Positions 9,946 through 21,274 of a stretch of 64,000 nucleotides of DNA are shown in pieces; the first letter of the stretch is position 1; each line of letters starts with the position of its first letter. This DNA comes from Trifolium pratense (Eukaryota > Streptophyta > Magnoliopsida > Fabales > Fabaceae). Under the pieces are notes generated by a model that ran no database searches, had not been told where the DNA came from, and saw only the letters and a list, made by a program, of their open reading frames with translations. Location: contig NC_060062.1 of assembly GCF_020283565.1 (NCBI RefSeq), forward strand, positions 30,440,251-30,504,250, written 5' to 3'. The position numbers and the translations under genes are program-made.

Positions 9946-11580
9946 TGTTAAGATAATAAGTTGTTGGGCTTTATATTATTTTATTGGGCTCATTAGTTTT
10001 ATAGTCCACTAGGTTTTGCTATTTAATCTCTTGTAACTCTATTTTATTTAGCTAATGCAATTCTAATATTATTATGTAACCCTAGTAGCCTCCATTGTCC
10101 TCTTTATTTGTATTTCTCTAAATCTAACATGGTATCGAGAGCATGGTTTGATCCGCCTTGAAATTTGTCATCGTTCCGCTGTCGAGTTCCCAAAAGAGGG
10201 AATTTTTAGTCTTCAGTTTGATTTGTTAAAGATTTGTGTGTTGTGGCTTCTATGTTGGCGGTGACATCGTTGGGTTCCAATCAATTCTGCCGCTGCGGTT
10301 TTGATTATGGGTTTGTTGAAAGCATTATTATTGTGTTTGAAGAGCTTGGTTGGGAATTAATAGAATTGATTTCTATTGAGATTGATGATTCGCATCTTTT
10401 GCCATATGTTCGTTTTCCGTCACCATTTTGCAAGGGTCTCTTGTGTTTGTTCTGTTGCACCAGGTTTCATTTTGTTTGATTTGGCTAAATTTTGGTTCTA
10501 CTTGGTTTTGGTTTGATTGGTTCAGTTCCATTTGGGTTGATGACTTGATTATACTTTTTGGATTTGTTTGTTTAGAGGAATAGACACCGTTTGGTGTTTT
10601 TGAGTTGGTAAAATAAATAAATATCAGTTTGGTTTGTTTGTCTTGATTCGGGTTTGTTCGGTTTAGTTTGATCTAGTTTTGTTGGTTTGGTTCCATTAAT
10701 TTGGAGATTTGTTTGAATGAATCAGTTTGGTGAGGTAATACTCACAATTTGATGGTTTGGTTTTGTTTGGTGAGTCGAGTGCTCACGATTTGGTTTCTTA
10801 TGGTCTCTCTGGTTTGATTGTCTCTCCCCTTTTGATTTCTTCTTTGTTTGATTGGTATTCTCCCTCATTGGCTTCTTCTGTTTAATTGGTTCTCTCTATT
10901 ATGTTCTTCTATTTGATTGTCTCTATTGAATTCTTCTGATTGATTGTCTCTCTATTGAATTCTTCTGATTGATTGCCTCTTCTCTCAATTGTTTCTTCTG
11001 ATCGATTTCTGATGGATTGCATTGCATTTCTCCCCTATTTGGTTTCTTCTGTTTGATAGCCTCTGTTTGATTGCTTCTCTATGTTGATTTTCTTATGTCT
11101 GATTGCATCTCCCTCCCTATTGATTCTTCTTCTGTTTGAATGCTTCTCTTTCTCTCTATTGGTTCTTTTGATTGGTTCCTCTTTCTCTATTTGGTTTGGT
11201 TATTCTCTCTCCTTTGGATTGGTTTGATTTGGTTTAATTTGGATTGTAACAAGCTTAAAGCTTAGTAAGCTTTATAGCTTGAGGGGTAGTATTAAGATAA
11301 AATGTTTTGAATTTATATTATTTAGTATGTTTTTCGTATTTTGTTTTGTTTGACAAACTCACAATGCTTCTTGTTAATGCATCGTGAGTTTGAGGGTAGG
11401 TGTTAAGATAATAAGTTGTTGGGCTTTATATTATTTTATTGGGCTCATTAGTTTTATAGTCCACTAGGTTTTGCTATTTAATCTCTTGTAACTCTATTTT
11501 ATTTAGCTAATGCAATTCTAATATTATTATGTAACCCTAGTAGCCTCCATTGTCCTCTTTATTTGTATTTCTCTAAATCA
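9946..11580 (+). mobile_element. Non-autonomous LTR retrotransposon with T/G-rich cargo
   Basis: Two direct LTRs (9946-10129 and 11401-11580) look identical over about 175 bp and begin TGTTAAGATAATAAG. The first is followed directly by TGGTATCGAGAGC, a Met-tRNA-type primer-binding site, and the second is preceded by a purine tract (GAGTTTGAGGGTAGG). The 1.27-kb interior has no gag or pol and is dominated by GGTTTGATTTGG- and TTGATTGTCTCTC-like blocks. The 3' LTR seems to lack four bases (AAATCA against AAATCTAACA). No target duplication is evident. It resembles a large TRIM or small LARD. Confidence 0.85.
10130..10142 (+). other. Primer-binding site of the LTR element
   Basis: TGGTATCGAGAGC directly follows the 5' LTR and closely resembles the standard initiator-tRNA site TGGTATCAGAGC. 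Confidence 0.7.
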
Positions 11581-11779
11581 TTGATCTCACCCCCAAATAT
11601 AAGTCTATTCTACTTTTCTCTTTTTGGCATTCCTGTGAGAATTTGCTTTACACATAAATTACTATTTTATTTACTTGAATTACTTAATTTATTTGTAATT
11701 ATTGTTATTTGATTTGATCTCCACTTTTTATATTCTTGTTAGCGCGCGTTAACCAAAATAATGATAATGTCTCCATAAA

Positions 11780-12690
11780 GAGTGCAGCTTTGCTCCATTT
11801 CTATAAGCTCCTTTTATTCCTTTTGATTGCACTGATAAGGGACATGTGGCAAAAACAAAATCAAAGGCTGAGATTAAAGCTTAGAACTAATTAACTATTT
11901 TAAGAAACACTTTGTCCTCCACTTTTTTCTCTGAACAATAACAATGTTCCATCTTCTCCACTCATCGCGCCGCCGCTGCTTCCCTCTACATCCATCCTAA
12001 CGGCGGCGGCGTTCTTTCTTTTTTCCCTTCTGCTCCATACATCTCCTAGCTATCTCACTGTCTCTTCATCTTGCCGCTTTGCCGCGTCGGCATCGTTCCT
12101 AAATCGCATCAAATTGATAGACAAACAACACCAATAAATTGTTATAATCTGTGCCATCTAATCCCTTCCTCTCTTCTTCTCACGTTTTCTATAATATTTG
12201 TTTGAAAACTTATTGGTATAAGAAATTTTGCTGAAAAAATAAAAAACATAACAACAATTTTAGTTTTGGTAGCCTTGGACTCAGAATTTTTAACAATTAT
12301 TCAAGCATCTTCAATTTTTCTTATTCTTAAATTAAATTTTTCTTAAAAATGTTTTATTAAAAGAATGAGACACCATAGGTGAAGAAGATGAAAATATGTA
12401 TCAGATAAACTAAAGAGAAGAAGCGGAAAGACGGCGAGAACGCTACCGTTAGAATGGATGGAGAGAACGCAGCCGGACAGAGAGAACTCTTCCGTTGCGA
12501 TGGACGGTGAGGGACTGGTGGAGGCGAGAGGGAAAGGAAGAGGCAGAGGTGAAGAAGATGTTATTTTGTGTTTTATTAAACAAAATACTTAATTAATCTC
12601 GGCCTTTGATTTTGTTTTTGTCACATGTCCCTTATCAGTGCAATCAAAAGGAATAAAAGGAGCTTATAGAAATGGAGCAAAGCTGCACTC
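11780..12690. mobile_element. Mutator-like foldback element, 911 bp
   Basis: A perfect 9-bp target duplication CTCCATAAA (11771-11779 and 12691-12699) flanks terminal inverted repeats starting GAGTGCAGCTTTGCTCC. The repeats run about 97 bp with about two mismatches. The interior is G+C-richer than its surroundings and partly palindromic: CATCCATCCTAACGGCGG near 11990 is mirrored by CCGTTAGAATGGATGG near 12450. No transposase or long reading frame is present, so it is non-autonomous. The GC-rich interior might be captured host sequence, which I cannot show. Confidence 0.88.
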
Positions 12691-12699
12691 CTCCATAAA

Positions 12700-14225
12700 A
12701 CACTTCAAATTCTAACTCTAACTCATTAGTAGAATAATTTCTTTCATGATTTTTTCCTGCCTCGAAGCCAAGATACTACCGGCACCATTATGCACCAAAA
12801 CACTTACTACTTCTAGCTTAAAAGCATGACAACATACCACAAAAAACTCCCTAAAGTTAAATAAATTTAAAATAATAGCAAATGTTACATATAAACCTAA
12901 AAAAGAGTAAACCTTATTGACCCTTGCAAGTAAATTGTAATAAGATTCAAAGGCATGCAATACATCCTAGGGAATCTTCCATACGCGTTTTTGTCCATCC
13001 ACTAAACCTAAAAAAAACTCATGATTTAGGAACTACCACGTCTCTATTTTTTACTTTTAACTCATTGCCAACATATATCTAACATTCCCTTTATTATCTT
13101 TTTCTTAAGGGGTATGTAAAGGAATATACACCATCTTTAGGCTATAGTCAATTTCATTTGAAAAAAAAAAAAAAGATGTGGACACAATAAACCGTGTCAC
13201 ATAAATATATATATGGCTTTGCGGCAATATGCAAGTCAAGTCATGAAGCACGTTGCTTAACCTTCATAACTTACATCTTATCCAAACCAAGTAGGTCACC
13301 GAGTAACCACAACACAATCACCAAATTTAATATATTTTATTTTTTCACTATCAATTGACGGGATCACCTACTCTAATTTAAAAATTAATTTTAGCATCAA
13401 GTGGTTGTAACTTCTCCCGATCGCAGTTGTGGTCGGGGATCAAAACGTGACCTTCCATAATAAACATATCACTGAACCAACTAACTATTGGTTTAATATA
13501 TATATTATTCTATTATATTCTATTGGTTTAATATATATATTATTCTATTATATTCTATTCCATTCTTCTACTCATTCGTGTCTTATTATGAAAGGTTAGA
13601 AATTGAAGTTACTAAGAAAACCATTCCTACGCGTCACACTTTATTATTCTCCTTCATAACCTTGCCACATATACATAGAGACCATTCTCCATCAACGTGT
13701 GGGACATTCATTTATAAGACAAATGTCATTGTTCTAGAAATTAATCTAATTTAATTAATTCTACTTGTTGTTTTTTTATAAGATTTTGAAATAGTGGGAG
13801 AAATTGAAAAGAAATTAAAACCATGTTGAAATTAAATCCTTGTTTTCCTCTTTTGTGTGTGTAGTTTCTTGCCAAAAGTCATGTTTATGTGGACACAACA
13901 CTTACTTCATTTCTATTTCCCTCATGCGTAACGCTTTGTCTATTTTCTTTTAAAAATATCTTATTTGGTCAAATTCAGTTTTAGTGACCCTCACAATCAT
14001 TTAAACGATGACAAATGGCACGAAGATAAGAGTTTTAAACCTCACTAAAACTTAGTTTGCACACACGAGAAACCTAAAATATAAAAAATATAAAATAAAA
14101 TATAAAACACACCAATCATAATATTTTATTTCCCCCGACATGAATAATTTAATCTTACACTATTTTTAAAGAGTTTAATTTCTTCAAATGTAAATTTTTA
14201 CCTATTTATTCAATCACACTCTCTC
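12700..14225. other. AT-rich interval with a short tandem duplication
   Basis: Bases 13487-13556 are two adjacent identical 35-bp units beginning ATTGGTTTAATATATAT. Bases 13395-13490 resemble a decayed SINE in minus orientation (TTGATCCCCGACCAC). Otherwise nothing. Confidence 0.45.
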
Positions 14226-14534
14226 CTCTCTCCGGTCCTTTATATAAGGAACACTTTAAAAAAATTACACATGCCAAAAAAAGCACATTGTACATAGTTA
14301 CTTTCATTTAATATTGTTATAAGTTTAAATTTATTCAATGTATATCCTTATTTAATTACTTTTAATTCAACTAACTTACTTATTTTTAATATTATTTCTT
14401 ATAATAATTCTCATAATAAACAAGAGCATAAGTGAAATTAAACATTTAAAACATTTAAAAATTGGTTAAAGTTTCTTATAAAAATGACCAATTTTTTTTT
14501 CCCAAAGTGTTTTTATAAAAAGGATCGGAAGGAG
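14226..14534. mobile_element. Stowaway-like (Tc1/mariner) MITE
   Basis: Left end CTCTCTCCGGTCCTTTATAT and the reverse complement of the right end, CTCCTTCCGATCCTTTTTAT, are related inverted repeats of the 'CTCCCTCCG' Stowaway class. TA follows the right end. The left TA is not preserved. Confidence 0.6.
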
Positions 14535-14558
14535 TATTACATTTATAATGTTACTGTC

Positions 14559-14703
14559 ATAGTCCTATGAGCTTAGTTCAATCGATAGATATATTATATT
14601 ATATATACAGAGGGTCGGGGTTCGAACTCTGTCTTGGTCATCCCACTTATCCACTTTAAAGATGGAATTTCTAGCTACTATGCGCTACTTAACAAAATAA
14701 AAA
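14559..14703 (+). mobile_element. tRNA-derived SINE, copy A
   Basis: Box A-like GAGCTTAGTTCAATCGATAG and box B-like GGGTTCGAACTC are correctly ordered. The body shares ACTTTAAAGATGGAATTTCTAG with two further copies nearby, and the tail is A-rich. Flanks GTTACTGTC (14550-14558) and GTTACTGGC (14704-14712) are a likely target duplication. Confidence 0.7.
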
Positions 14704-14845
14704 GTTACTGGCGTAAATTATTTTTTAAAATATTTTTATAAATATATATAGTGTGATTTTAAAATATTTTTATTAATATATGTGTAAAAAAGTTTGGGCA
14801 TATAAAACAATTTTACATGCATCAAATAAAAATCCACCAAATTGT

Positions 14846-14986
14846 CGTCCTCGTGAACTTAGTTCAGTTGGTAGAAACTTTGCATTATATATAAAAGAGC
14901 TGGGGTTCGAACCTCGGACACTCCACTTATTAATTAACCTTTAAGGTGGAATTTTTAGCGACTGAACTACTAGACCAAAAAAAAAA
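14846..14986 (+). mobile_element. tRNA-derived SINE, copy B
   Basis: Box A GTGAACTTAGTTCAGTTGGTAG and box B GGGTTCGAACCTC are well preserved, and the element ends in a 12-base A run. The 14-bp flanks ATCCACCAAATTGT and ATTCACCAAGTTGT differ at two places, consistent with an aged target duplication. Confidence 0.78.
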
Positions 14987-15041
14987 ATTCACCAAGTTGT
15001 TCAGTTTACTTATTCAGCCGGTGGATCTCGAGCGTGTCGCT

Positions 15042-15584
15042 AGGCATGGCAATGGGGCGGGGACAGATTTTGCCCTCCCCAAACTCATCCAAATTCGAGC
15101 GGGGATGAAAAGTATACCCCCAAACCCATACCCAACGAGGATCGGGTATCCCCAACGGGTTTTGGGTATCCCCGTTACGCCTCTTTCCACATTAATTTAA
15201 ATTGTATTTTAGTATTTTTTATTAAAAAAAAGTTAAGTGTCCAAAATCATTTTCTCTCAACAATAATTTTTTAAATAAAAAAAAAGAAATAGAGAAAATG
15301 AGTTGTTTAATACTCAAATTAAAAATAAAAAAAATATACATGTGAATTTAATTTAAGAGATTGCTTAAGCTTTTCTAATTTAAAAGAAGTGAAATCTAAT
15401 TTTTAGTATAAGTGAAGCGGGTTCGGGGTGAGTGTCAATGTACCAATTACCCACCCCAACCCATCTTTTGAAATCGGGGAAAACCCAAACCCGAACACAA
15501 ACTCAGTCAACTCGAATTTTCCCCGTCAAAGCAGGTATGGTTTGGGCGGGTACCAGCGGGTATGAGTTTTATTGTCATGCCAAC
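15042..15584. mobile_element. hAT-like MITE, 543 bp
   Basis: A perfect 8-bp target duplication GTGTCGCT (15034-15041 and 15585-15592) marks hAT-type insertion. The ends are imperfect inverted repeats (AGGCATGGCAATGGGG and, reversed, GTTGGCATGACAAT), with G+C-rich subterminal blocks such as CGGGTATCCCC. It sits inside LINE-derived sequence. Confidence 0.85.
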
Positions 15585-15592
15585 GTGTCGCT

Positions 15593-15922
15593 CCTTTCTG
15601 CAACTCCTTTGGTTAGCTTGGTTTTGAGTTGTGTGGACGTAAAGGAATCATAGAATGTTCAAAGGCTCAGCAAAAACTTCTCATCCATTGTTGGACAAGA
15701 TCAAACTTTTCTCATTCAGGTGGTTGAAGACGACATGCTACTTCAATTTAACTTCAAACTACCATAGCTGGTGGTATAGTCTTTTGCTTTGTTTGAGCCT
15801 TGTATGATTTGTTTATGCTTCTCTTTCCTTGACGCTTTGTAAACTTCGTAGTCTACCTCGGTACATCTTGTATTGAGGAGACTGTTTTATTAATATATCT
15901 CATTTTGGCTTGTTAAAAAAAA
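15593..15922 (+). mobile_element. 3' end of a second LINE, interrupted by the hAT MITE
   Basis: The plus strand encodes an ORF2-like C-terminus ('DKIKLFSFRWLKTT' and 'SWWYSLLLCLSLV') followed by a 3' UTR with ATTAATATATCTCATTTTGG and a short A run near 15915. The same protein ending pattern (K..S..WL, then W..PL.CL) closes the LINE at 57.6 kb. Bases 15001-15041, left of the MITE, probably belong to the same copy. Confidence 0.6.
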
Positions 15923-17291
15923 TGTGGTTTGTTTTTAGATGTCAAATGTTTTACACGGATGATATATGTTATTTAATTTAAACTAAAAATGTTTTAACTG
16001 TTCGGTACTTATAATTTTCTTTTAAATGTCATAATTATATACTACTCTAATCTCAAATATATAAAAAAAAAAAATTTGAAACAAAATCGATACATGTAGT
16101 TTAGATTTTGCAATAATATATCAATTTTTTTGACATTTTTTTTATATTTAAGATAGGAGAAAATATTTTTATATTAATAAAATTTATCAAAAGTAAGGAA
16201 ATTATTAATATAATTGACCAAAAAATAAATGAAATATAGAAAAATAAGTGGAATGAGTTGGAATTAGGAAAAGGTGTTTTCATTTTATAAATATTTAAAT
16301 ATCCTCCCCAAAATGCATCATTTTGCCGTTTAGGGTGAAGTATTTGAATTTATTTTCACACGACAATAGGTATATTTCATTTCATAATTTAGGCTGAATT
16401 AGGCAAAGCAATTTAAGGAAAAATCTTATCTTAAATTTACATACCAAACAAAAGAATACTCTAGTACGGTAATGTAAGGTGTCAATAAAATACTTAATAA
16501 GGAAGTGAACAACCTTATGCCAAATTGTTCCAATTATTTTTTGTCACAACACAAACCAGAGAGAGAATTTCCCACATCTTCTAAAAGATACGACTAGATT
16601 TTGGGGACCTTGCCAAAATCAGAACCTTCACATGCAAACAAATTTCCCAAATTTACAACAAAAAAAAAAAAAAACATTATGATATAATATTTGGTGGAAG
16701 TGTTGTGGTGCACGTCATGTACTTGTAGTTTAACTAAATTTTGTGTGGCTAAAGCCATATACAAGCATTTTCATTACTTTACAAGACTCTAGCATTGTCT
16801 TCATAAATTCGTGTACCAACAATATTTTGACAAGTGGATTTTATTACCTAATTATATTTAATTTATTTACTATCTTCCTACTACCGCCACGGTGTTATGT
16901 TCCCTTAGCCAACTAGTAACATTCACCTCTTAACTATAAAGCTCACATTCCACACTCCAACCACATGTTATTATTATTATTATTCCTACGCAACAGGACC
17001 AACTGTATATTGTAAATTATATAACTAAAAAATAAATGAATCTTGATAAGTAATTAATAAATACCGAACACCCCTTCAACAGAAAAACACATCAATGAAT
17101 AAAAATAACTATAAGAGTTATCACAAAAATGCTGACATAAATAGTATACCGAAAAAATGGTACGTATTATTGTTTACATATAAAATTGATCTCCTAACTA
17201 ATTTTGAGTTTGGTACAAATGTAGGTGAAAATATGATCAAGAATACTTTCAAGTAAAAATTGAATTCGGAAATTAGCAAACTAGAATTAGA
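15923..17291. other. AT-rich interval without a gene
   Basis: No gene or clear element. Simple runs include an A(14) near 16660 and a TTA microsatellite near 16970-16985. Confidence 0.4.
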
Positions 17292-17299
17292 CTTACACA

Positions 17300-17423
17300 A
17301 TACTCGTGAGCTTAACTCGATTGATAGAGACATCACATTTTATATGTTGGTTCGAATTCTTGACACTTCATTTATTCACTTTAAGAGTGAAATTTTTAGC
17401 AATTAGACTACCTAAAAAAAAAC
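17300..17423 (+). mobile_element. tRNA-derived SINE, copy C
   Basis: Box A GTGAGCTTAACTCGATTGATAG, box B GGTTCGAATTC and a shared body ending in TTTTTAGCAATTAGACTACC plus poly(A). Flanked by an 8-bp target duplication CTTACACA (17292-17299 and 17424-17431). Same family as copies A and B. Confidence 0.8.
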
Positions 17424-17431
17424 CTTACACA

Positions 17432-18771
17432 TTATTTTGATACATAAAAAATGTCTAACAATGTTTGAGGTTTTTTTACCCTCCAATTTTTAAAAGAAAA
17501 ATGACATAATTAAAATCTGATTAAAAATTATTTTCACAATTAAATTTAAAGTCTTTTAAATAATTCGTTAAAGAAAATTTTCATTAGTTACATGAATCCA
17601 ATAACTTAATTGATTAAAAATATTGTGTAGATCCTCATTTTTCTCAATTCGCTAAATTGCCTTTAAATTAATTGGTCATTGATTCAATCATAACTAATAT
17701 ATATGGAAGAACACATATATATTAAGATATATTAGATCTTAAATGTAAGGATGTTTGAAGTTCACATTGTCAGGTTCCCGATCAGTTGAATGTATAAATG
17801 CGTTTGAGTTATCTCACTCTTGAGCTAACTTTTTAGTATTATAGTTGGGTTAAAGATTGCAATGTGAAAATTAGACTCAGGATCACGCTTAATATGAGAG
17901 TGGATATTGAAGTTGTTTGGAGTCACACATTGCTAATGTTCTAAGACTGTTGAGTGTATAAATGTGTTTGGACACCTTAGCTATCTGAACAAATTTTTAG
18001 TGATGAAATTTAAGCCCACTAATACCTCTAAAATACTCGTTAATTAAAGAAACCAAAAGAAATAATTTTCACGATGGAATAAATATTTTTCATATTTTTA
18101 AAAAATTTAATACATATGTTCTAAAATTTGTTTAGAATATTTAGTTGCTAGTACTTCAGATATATAGTTAACATTTTCCCTATCTTAACTATTAATCTAT
18201 AGCTTTTGGTAGAAGATAACTCAGACAACCTAATTTTAAGGACAAAATTTTGAAAAGTACAAAATAACCAACTTTAACACAACCTTAAACACATTTTAGT
18301 CCTTAGTTTTCACTTTTTTTTTTGAAGAAGCCCTTAGTTTTCACTTGAACTAAGAATTCACCTAAATTACATAAAAAGGCTTTAAAAATATTTGCTTAAA
18401 TCAAAATTATAAACAATACTTATCCAACTATTGTCTACTAGTGACATTAAAATTGAAAAATAAAAAAGAGGATCATAATCTTAAAACACAAGATGGATAA
18501 GGATTAAAAGTCCAATCCCATAAGGAAAAAACAGTATCAAGTCCTCTATTCAAAGAATTTTCCATTTAACGTCAAAAAACATTACCGTCCTCTAAAGATC
18601 TCTTACCTCAAATAAACGTCACCACCACCGCTTTTCTTAATTATCCACTTTCATATTTTTATTTTCCACGCTGTAATTAATAACCCCAAAAAAATATTTC
18701 TAATAAAATAATTAATTTTTTTCCATAACACGTAACACCTAATGTTAGAAGAACAAACACGCACTACATGT
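17432..18771. other. AT-rich upstream region of the MAPKKK gene
   Basis: Apart from the possible TRIM at 17755-18012 I see no element or gene here. The last ~60 bases hold the MAPKKK promoter. Confidence 0.4.
17755..18012 (+). mobile_element. Possible decayed TRIM
   Basis: Two related direct blocks (about 17757-17850 and 17918-18010) share GAAGT..CACATTG, TTGA(A/G)TGTATAAATG(C/T)GTTTG and TTTTTAGT, reminiscent of small TRIM LTRs. Too diverged to set ends. Confidence 0.35.
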
Positions 18772-18772
18772 C

Positions 18773-18784
18773 TATATATATAAA
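18773..18784 (+). promoter_or_regulatory. TATA box upstream of the MAPKKK
   Basis: TATATATATAAA lies about 68 bp upstream of the chosen ATG, allowing a short A-rich leader. An ACGT core (CACGTAAC) about 45 bp further upstream could be a G-box/ABRE-type site. The TATA call is reasonable; the ABRE reading is speculative. Confidence 0.5.
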
Positions 18785-18851
18785 CCTTTTCACGCACAAA
18801 ACCAAAACCAACACAAACCAAAAAAAAAAACAAACACAAAGAAACAGAGCA

Positions 18852-20447
18852 ATGACTAAGATTCATTCTAATTCTTGGGTGAGAGGTAAGTGTATTGGTA
18901 AAGGAGCGTTTGGCGTTGTGAATTTAGCTTATTCAAAAAGCGATTCTAGTGTTTTCGCGGTGAAATCTGTTGATTTAAAAACAGGTCATCCAAATCAGTT
19001 ACAAGCGTTGGAGAATGAAATTCAGATATTGAAACGGTTATCTTCTTATTCTTCTTCTTGTTCTTCGCACGTGGTAGGTTTTTACGGAGAAGATGTCACG
19101 TGTGAAGGAACTACGACGTCGTTTAAGAATCTACACTTGGAGTATATGCCAGGTGGCACCGTTGCTGACATGGATCGTGCTGACGTGGATGAACGGTTAG
19201 TTAGAAACTTCGCGTGGTGTCTTGTTAACGCGCTGCTTGAAATTCACGCGTCTGGTGTTGTTCACTGTGATGTGAAAGGAAGGAATGTTCTTGTCGCCGG
19301 TGATGGTTCCATCGTTAAACTTGCTGATTTTGGTTCGGCGGTGGAATTTGAATCTTCCGGTGGTGAGTGTGAAGTTCCGCGTGGAAGTCCGATGTGGATG
19401 GCACCGGAGGTAATTCGCCGGGAATATCAAGGACCGGAATCCGATGTGTGGTCGCTTGGATGTACTTTGATTGAGATTCTCACCGGAAAACTGCCGTGGG
19501 AGGATCGCGGTATCGATACGTTGAGTCGAATTGGATTTTCCGATGAGTTACCGGAGTTTCCGAGTAATTTATCGGAGCTTGCAAGAGATTTTCTCGAGAA
19601 GTGTCTCCAAAGAGATCGGAGCCAGAGATGGAGATGTGATCAGCTACTTCAGCATCCATTTCTATTACCGTGTGATCGCGTTGTGGAATCGTCACCTCGT
19701 TGCGTTTTGGATTGGGTTGACTCGCAATTCACTGAGTCAGAAAACGAGTTTGAGTTCGAATTAGAATTTGAAAAAGAAAAAGAAGTGAAGTTGAATAATA
19801 ATAATGATGAAAATTTAGTTAAAAATAGAATTAGTAAATTAGCAACGGAGTTAAGTGTAAATTGGGAAAGTGATGATTGGGTTGTGGTGAGGGCATTTTC
19901 GTCAGAAGAAAAAGAACCAAATTGTGAAGGTGAAGAAGTAGGGGTAACATGGGAATTTGAGAATGTTGTAGAAGAGGAAATGGAGGTAGAGGCTAGTTTG
20001 GTAAATTTGGATTGTGATGAAAGGGTAAAACGGGAAATGTGGGAGTTTGGTAAGAGGAATAGGTTGTTGTGGTTGTGGCGGTGTGAGTGGAAGTACAACC
20101 GTAACCGCAGGAACAGCATTACAGGTGGAAGTTGTTGTGGTAGGAGATGTCGGTATAGATACGGTTGGGGAAAGTTTAATAGGAATATTATTTATATTAG
20201 TGGAATATTCAGTATTTACATATTCTGTTGTAAAATAATTAAATCATGTTATTTGTTCTCAATATATTATCCTTTTTGGATAAAAATATTAGTATTGCAT
20301 TGCTGTTTGAAATTGAAATTCTGGTTAAAAATTATTAAGGGTCTGTTTATTTTGAATTTTAGTAGAAATAATTTTGAGATGATTGATTATACAAAAAGTA
20401 AATTTAAAGAGAATATTCATATTTTAAAAAATAAACAACTGTCATGA
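18852..20447 (+). CDS. MAPKKK: MAPKKK (MEKK subfamily, MAPKKK17/18-like) Ser/Thr kinase, single exon
   Basis: From the ATG at 18852 the frame encodes 531 residues with a complete kinase domain at about 9-270: glycine loop GKGAFGVV (16-23), ATP-binding Lys in AVK (38), catalytic HCDVKGRN (Asp140), DFG (159-161), and the plant MEKK-type activation signature GSPMWMAPE (178-186). Small intronless plant MAPKKKs of this type are known in the MAPKKK17/18 group, which acts in abscisic acid and stress signalling upstream of MAPK kinases; that role is inferred from family. An in-frame upstream ATG at 18768 would add 28 low-complexity residues and overlaps the TATA box, so I chose 18852. The tail to about residue 395 is acidic, as expected. 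Beyond that the frame becomes basic and Cys/Ile-rich, while frame +1 reads cleanly to a stop at 20238. A one-base frameshift near 20052 is likely; see findings. Transcription probably ends soon after. Confidence 0.9.
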   Translation: MTKIHSNSWVRGKCIGKGAFGVVNLAYSKSDSSVFAVKSVDLKTGHPNQLQALENEIQILKRLSSYSSSCSSHVVGFYGEDVTCEGTTTSFKNLHLEYMPGGTVADMDRADVDERLVRNFAWCLVNALLEIHASGVVHCDVKGRNVLVAGDGSIVKLADFGSAVEFESSGGECEVPRGSPMWMAPEVIRREYQGPESDVWSLGCTLIEILTGKLPWEDRGIDTLSRIGFSDELPEFPSNLSELARDFLEKCLQRDRSQRWRCDQLLQHPFLLPCDRVVESSPRCVLDWVDSQFTESENEFEFELEFEKEKEVKLNNNNDENLVKNRISKLATELSVNWESDDWVVVRAFSSEEKEPNCEGEEVGVTWEFENVVEEEMEVEASLVNLDCDERVKREMWEFGKRNRLLWLWRCEWKYNRNRRNSITGGSCCGRRCRYRYGWGKFNRNIIYISGIFSIYIFCCKIIKSCYLFSIYYPFWIKILVLHCCLKLKFWLKIIKGLFILNFSRNNFEMIDYTKSKFKENIHILKNKQLS

Positions 20448-21274
20448 TTTAAGAACTTGATCCCAAACTGCAAAACATATGCTTTCTACTCTTCCTTTGA
20501 CTTTATACATTACATGCGGATCGGATTGAGTTAATTTTAGTCAAATTTGATTAAAGTTAAGTGAGTGAGTTGAGTTGGATGTAAAGTTCGTATTTTTTTA
20601 TGTTAAACGTGAACCGATTCAATTTGGTAGTGAACAACTTGAGTTCAGTTGAGTCAACGTATAATTACATATAAAAATTTTAAACAATTCTAAAAAAATA
20701 TATTATTATGATATTTTATTTCATGAAAATTTTAAAACTTAGACTAAATTTGACTATTTAATAATTTTTTTTGTTGACGCAATACTATTTAAAATTTAGA
20801 CACTATAAATTAGTGAAATACTAAGATTTTGAAGCATAAAAATATTAAGCTAGACATTATAAAAAATAATAAATGGAACAATTTTTTTTTTAAAACGGAT
20901 TGGGTTCGTGAGTGTATGCGTTTATAATCCCCCTTTTTTCCAATTTTTTTTTATATAGAAATGCGCTTTTTTTAGAGTTGCCATACAATTCAGATAGTTT
21001 TTTCATTACTATAGTTTGATGTGAAAGACGTTTGTTCTATAAATGAAAACAAATTAGTCTAGATAATCCCGTTGCCCGAACCAAACTAATTCGGATTTGA
21101 ACGAGTTGGTTCGGATTGGACCCGTACTTGAACGCGTTCAAGTAAAAGAGAGTTGAATTGAGTTGAGTTACCGAGTTGAACGGATGATCCCTACTTGTGA
21201 ATACCTTTAATGTTGGAATCATTAGCCCATATAGTTTATGCTCGGCGAGAGTACTTGGAAGCAAAGACTTGCAA
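20448..21274. other. AT-rich interval
   Basis: Bases 20510-20660 and 21060-21190 contain related GGATTGAGTT/GAGTTGAGTT-rich blocks (for example GAATTGAGTTGAGTTACCGA), suggesting subterminal parts of one hAT-like element. I could not find matching ends. Confidence 0.35.

Noticed and set aside
10234..10479. 81-codon frame inside the LTR element
   Set aside because: No Gag or Pol motif, and the surrounding interior is simple sequence.
14946..15200. 84-codon frame near 15 kb
   Set aside because: Spans the SINE tail, LINE remnant and hAT end, so it is chimeric chance coding.
19649..20119. 156-codon minus-strand frame over the MAPKKK 3' half
   Set aside because: Shadow of the kinase gene: Ser/Asn/Phe-rich, no family resemblance.
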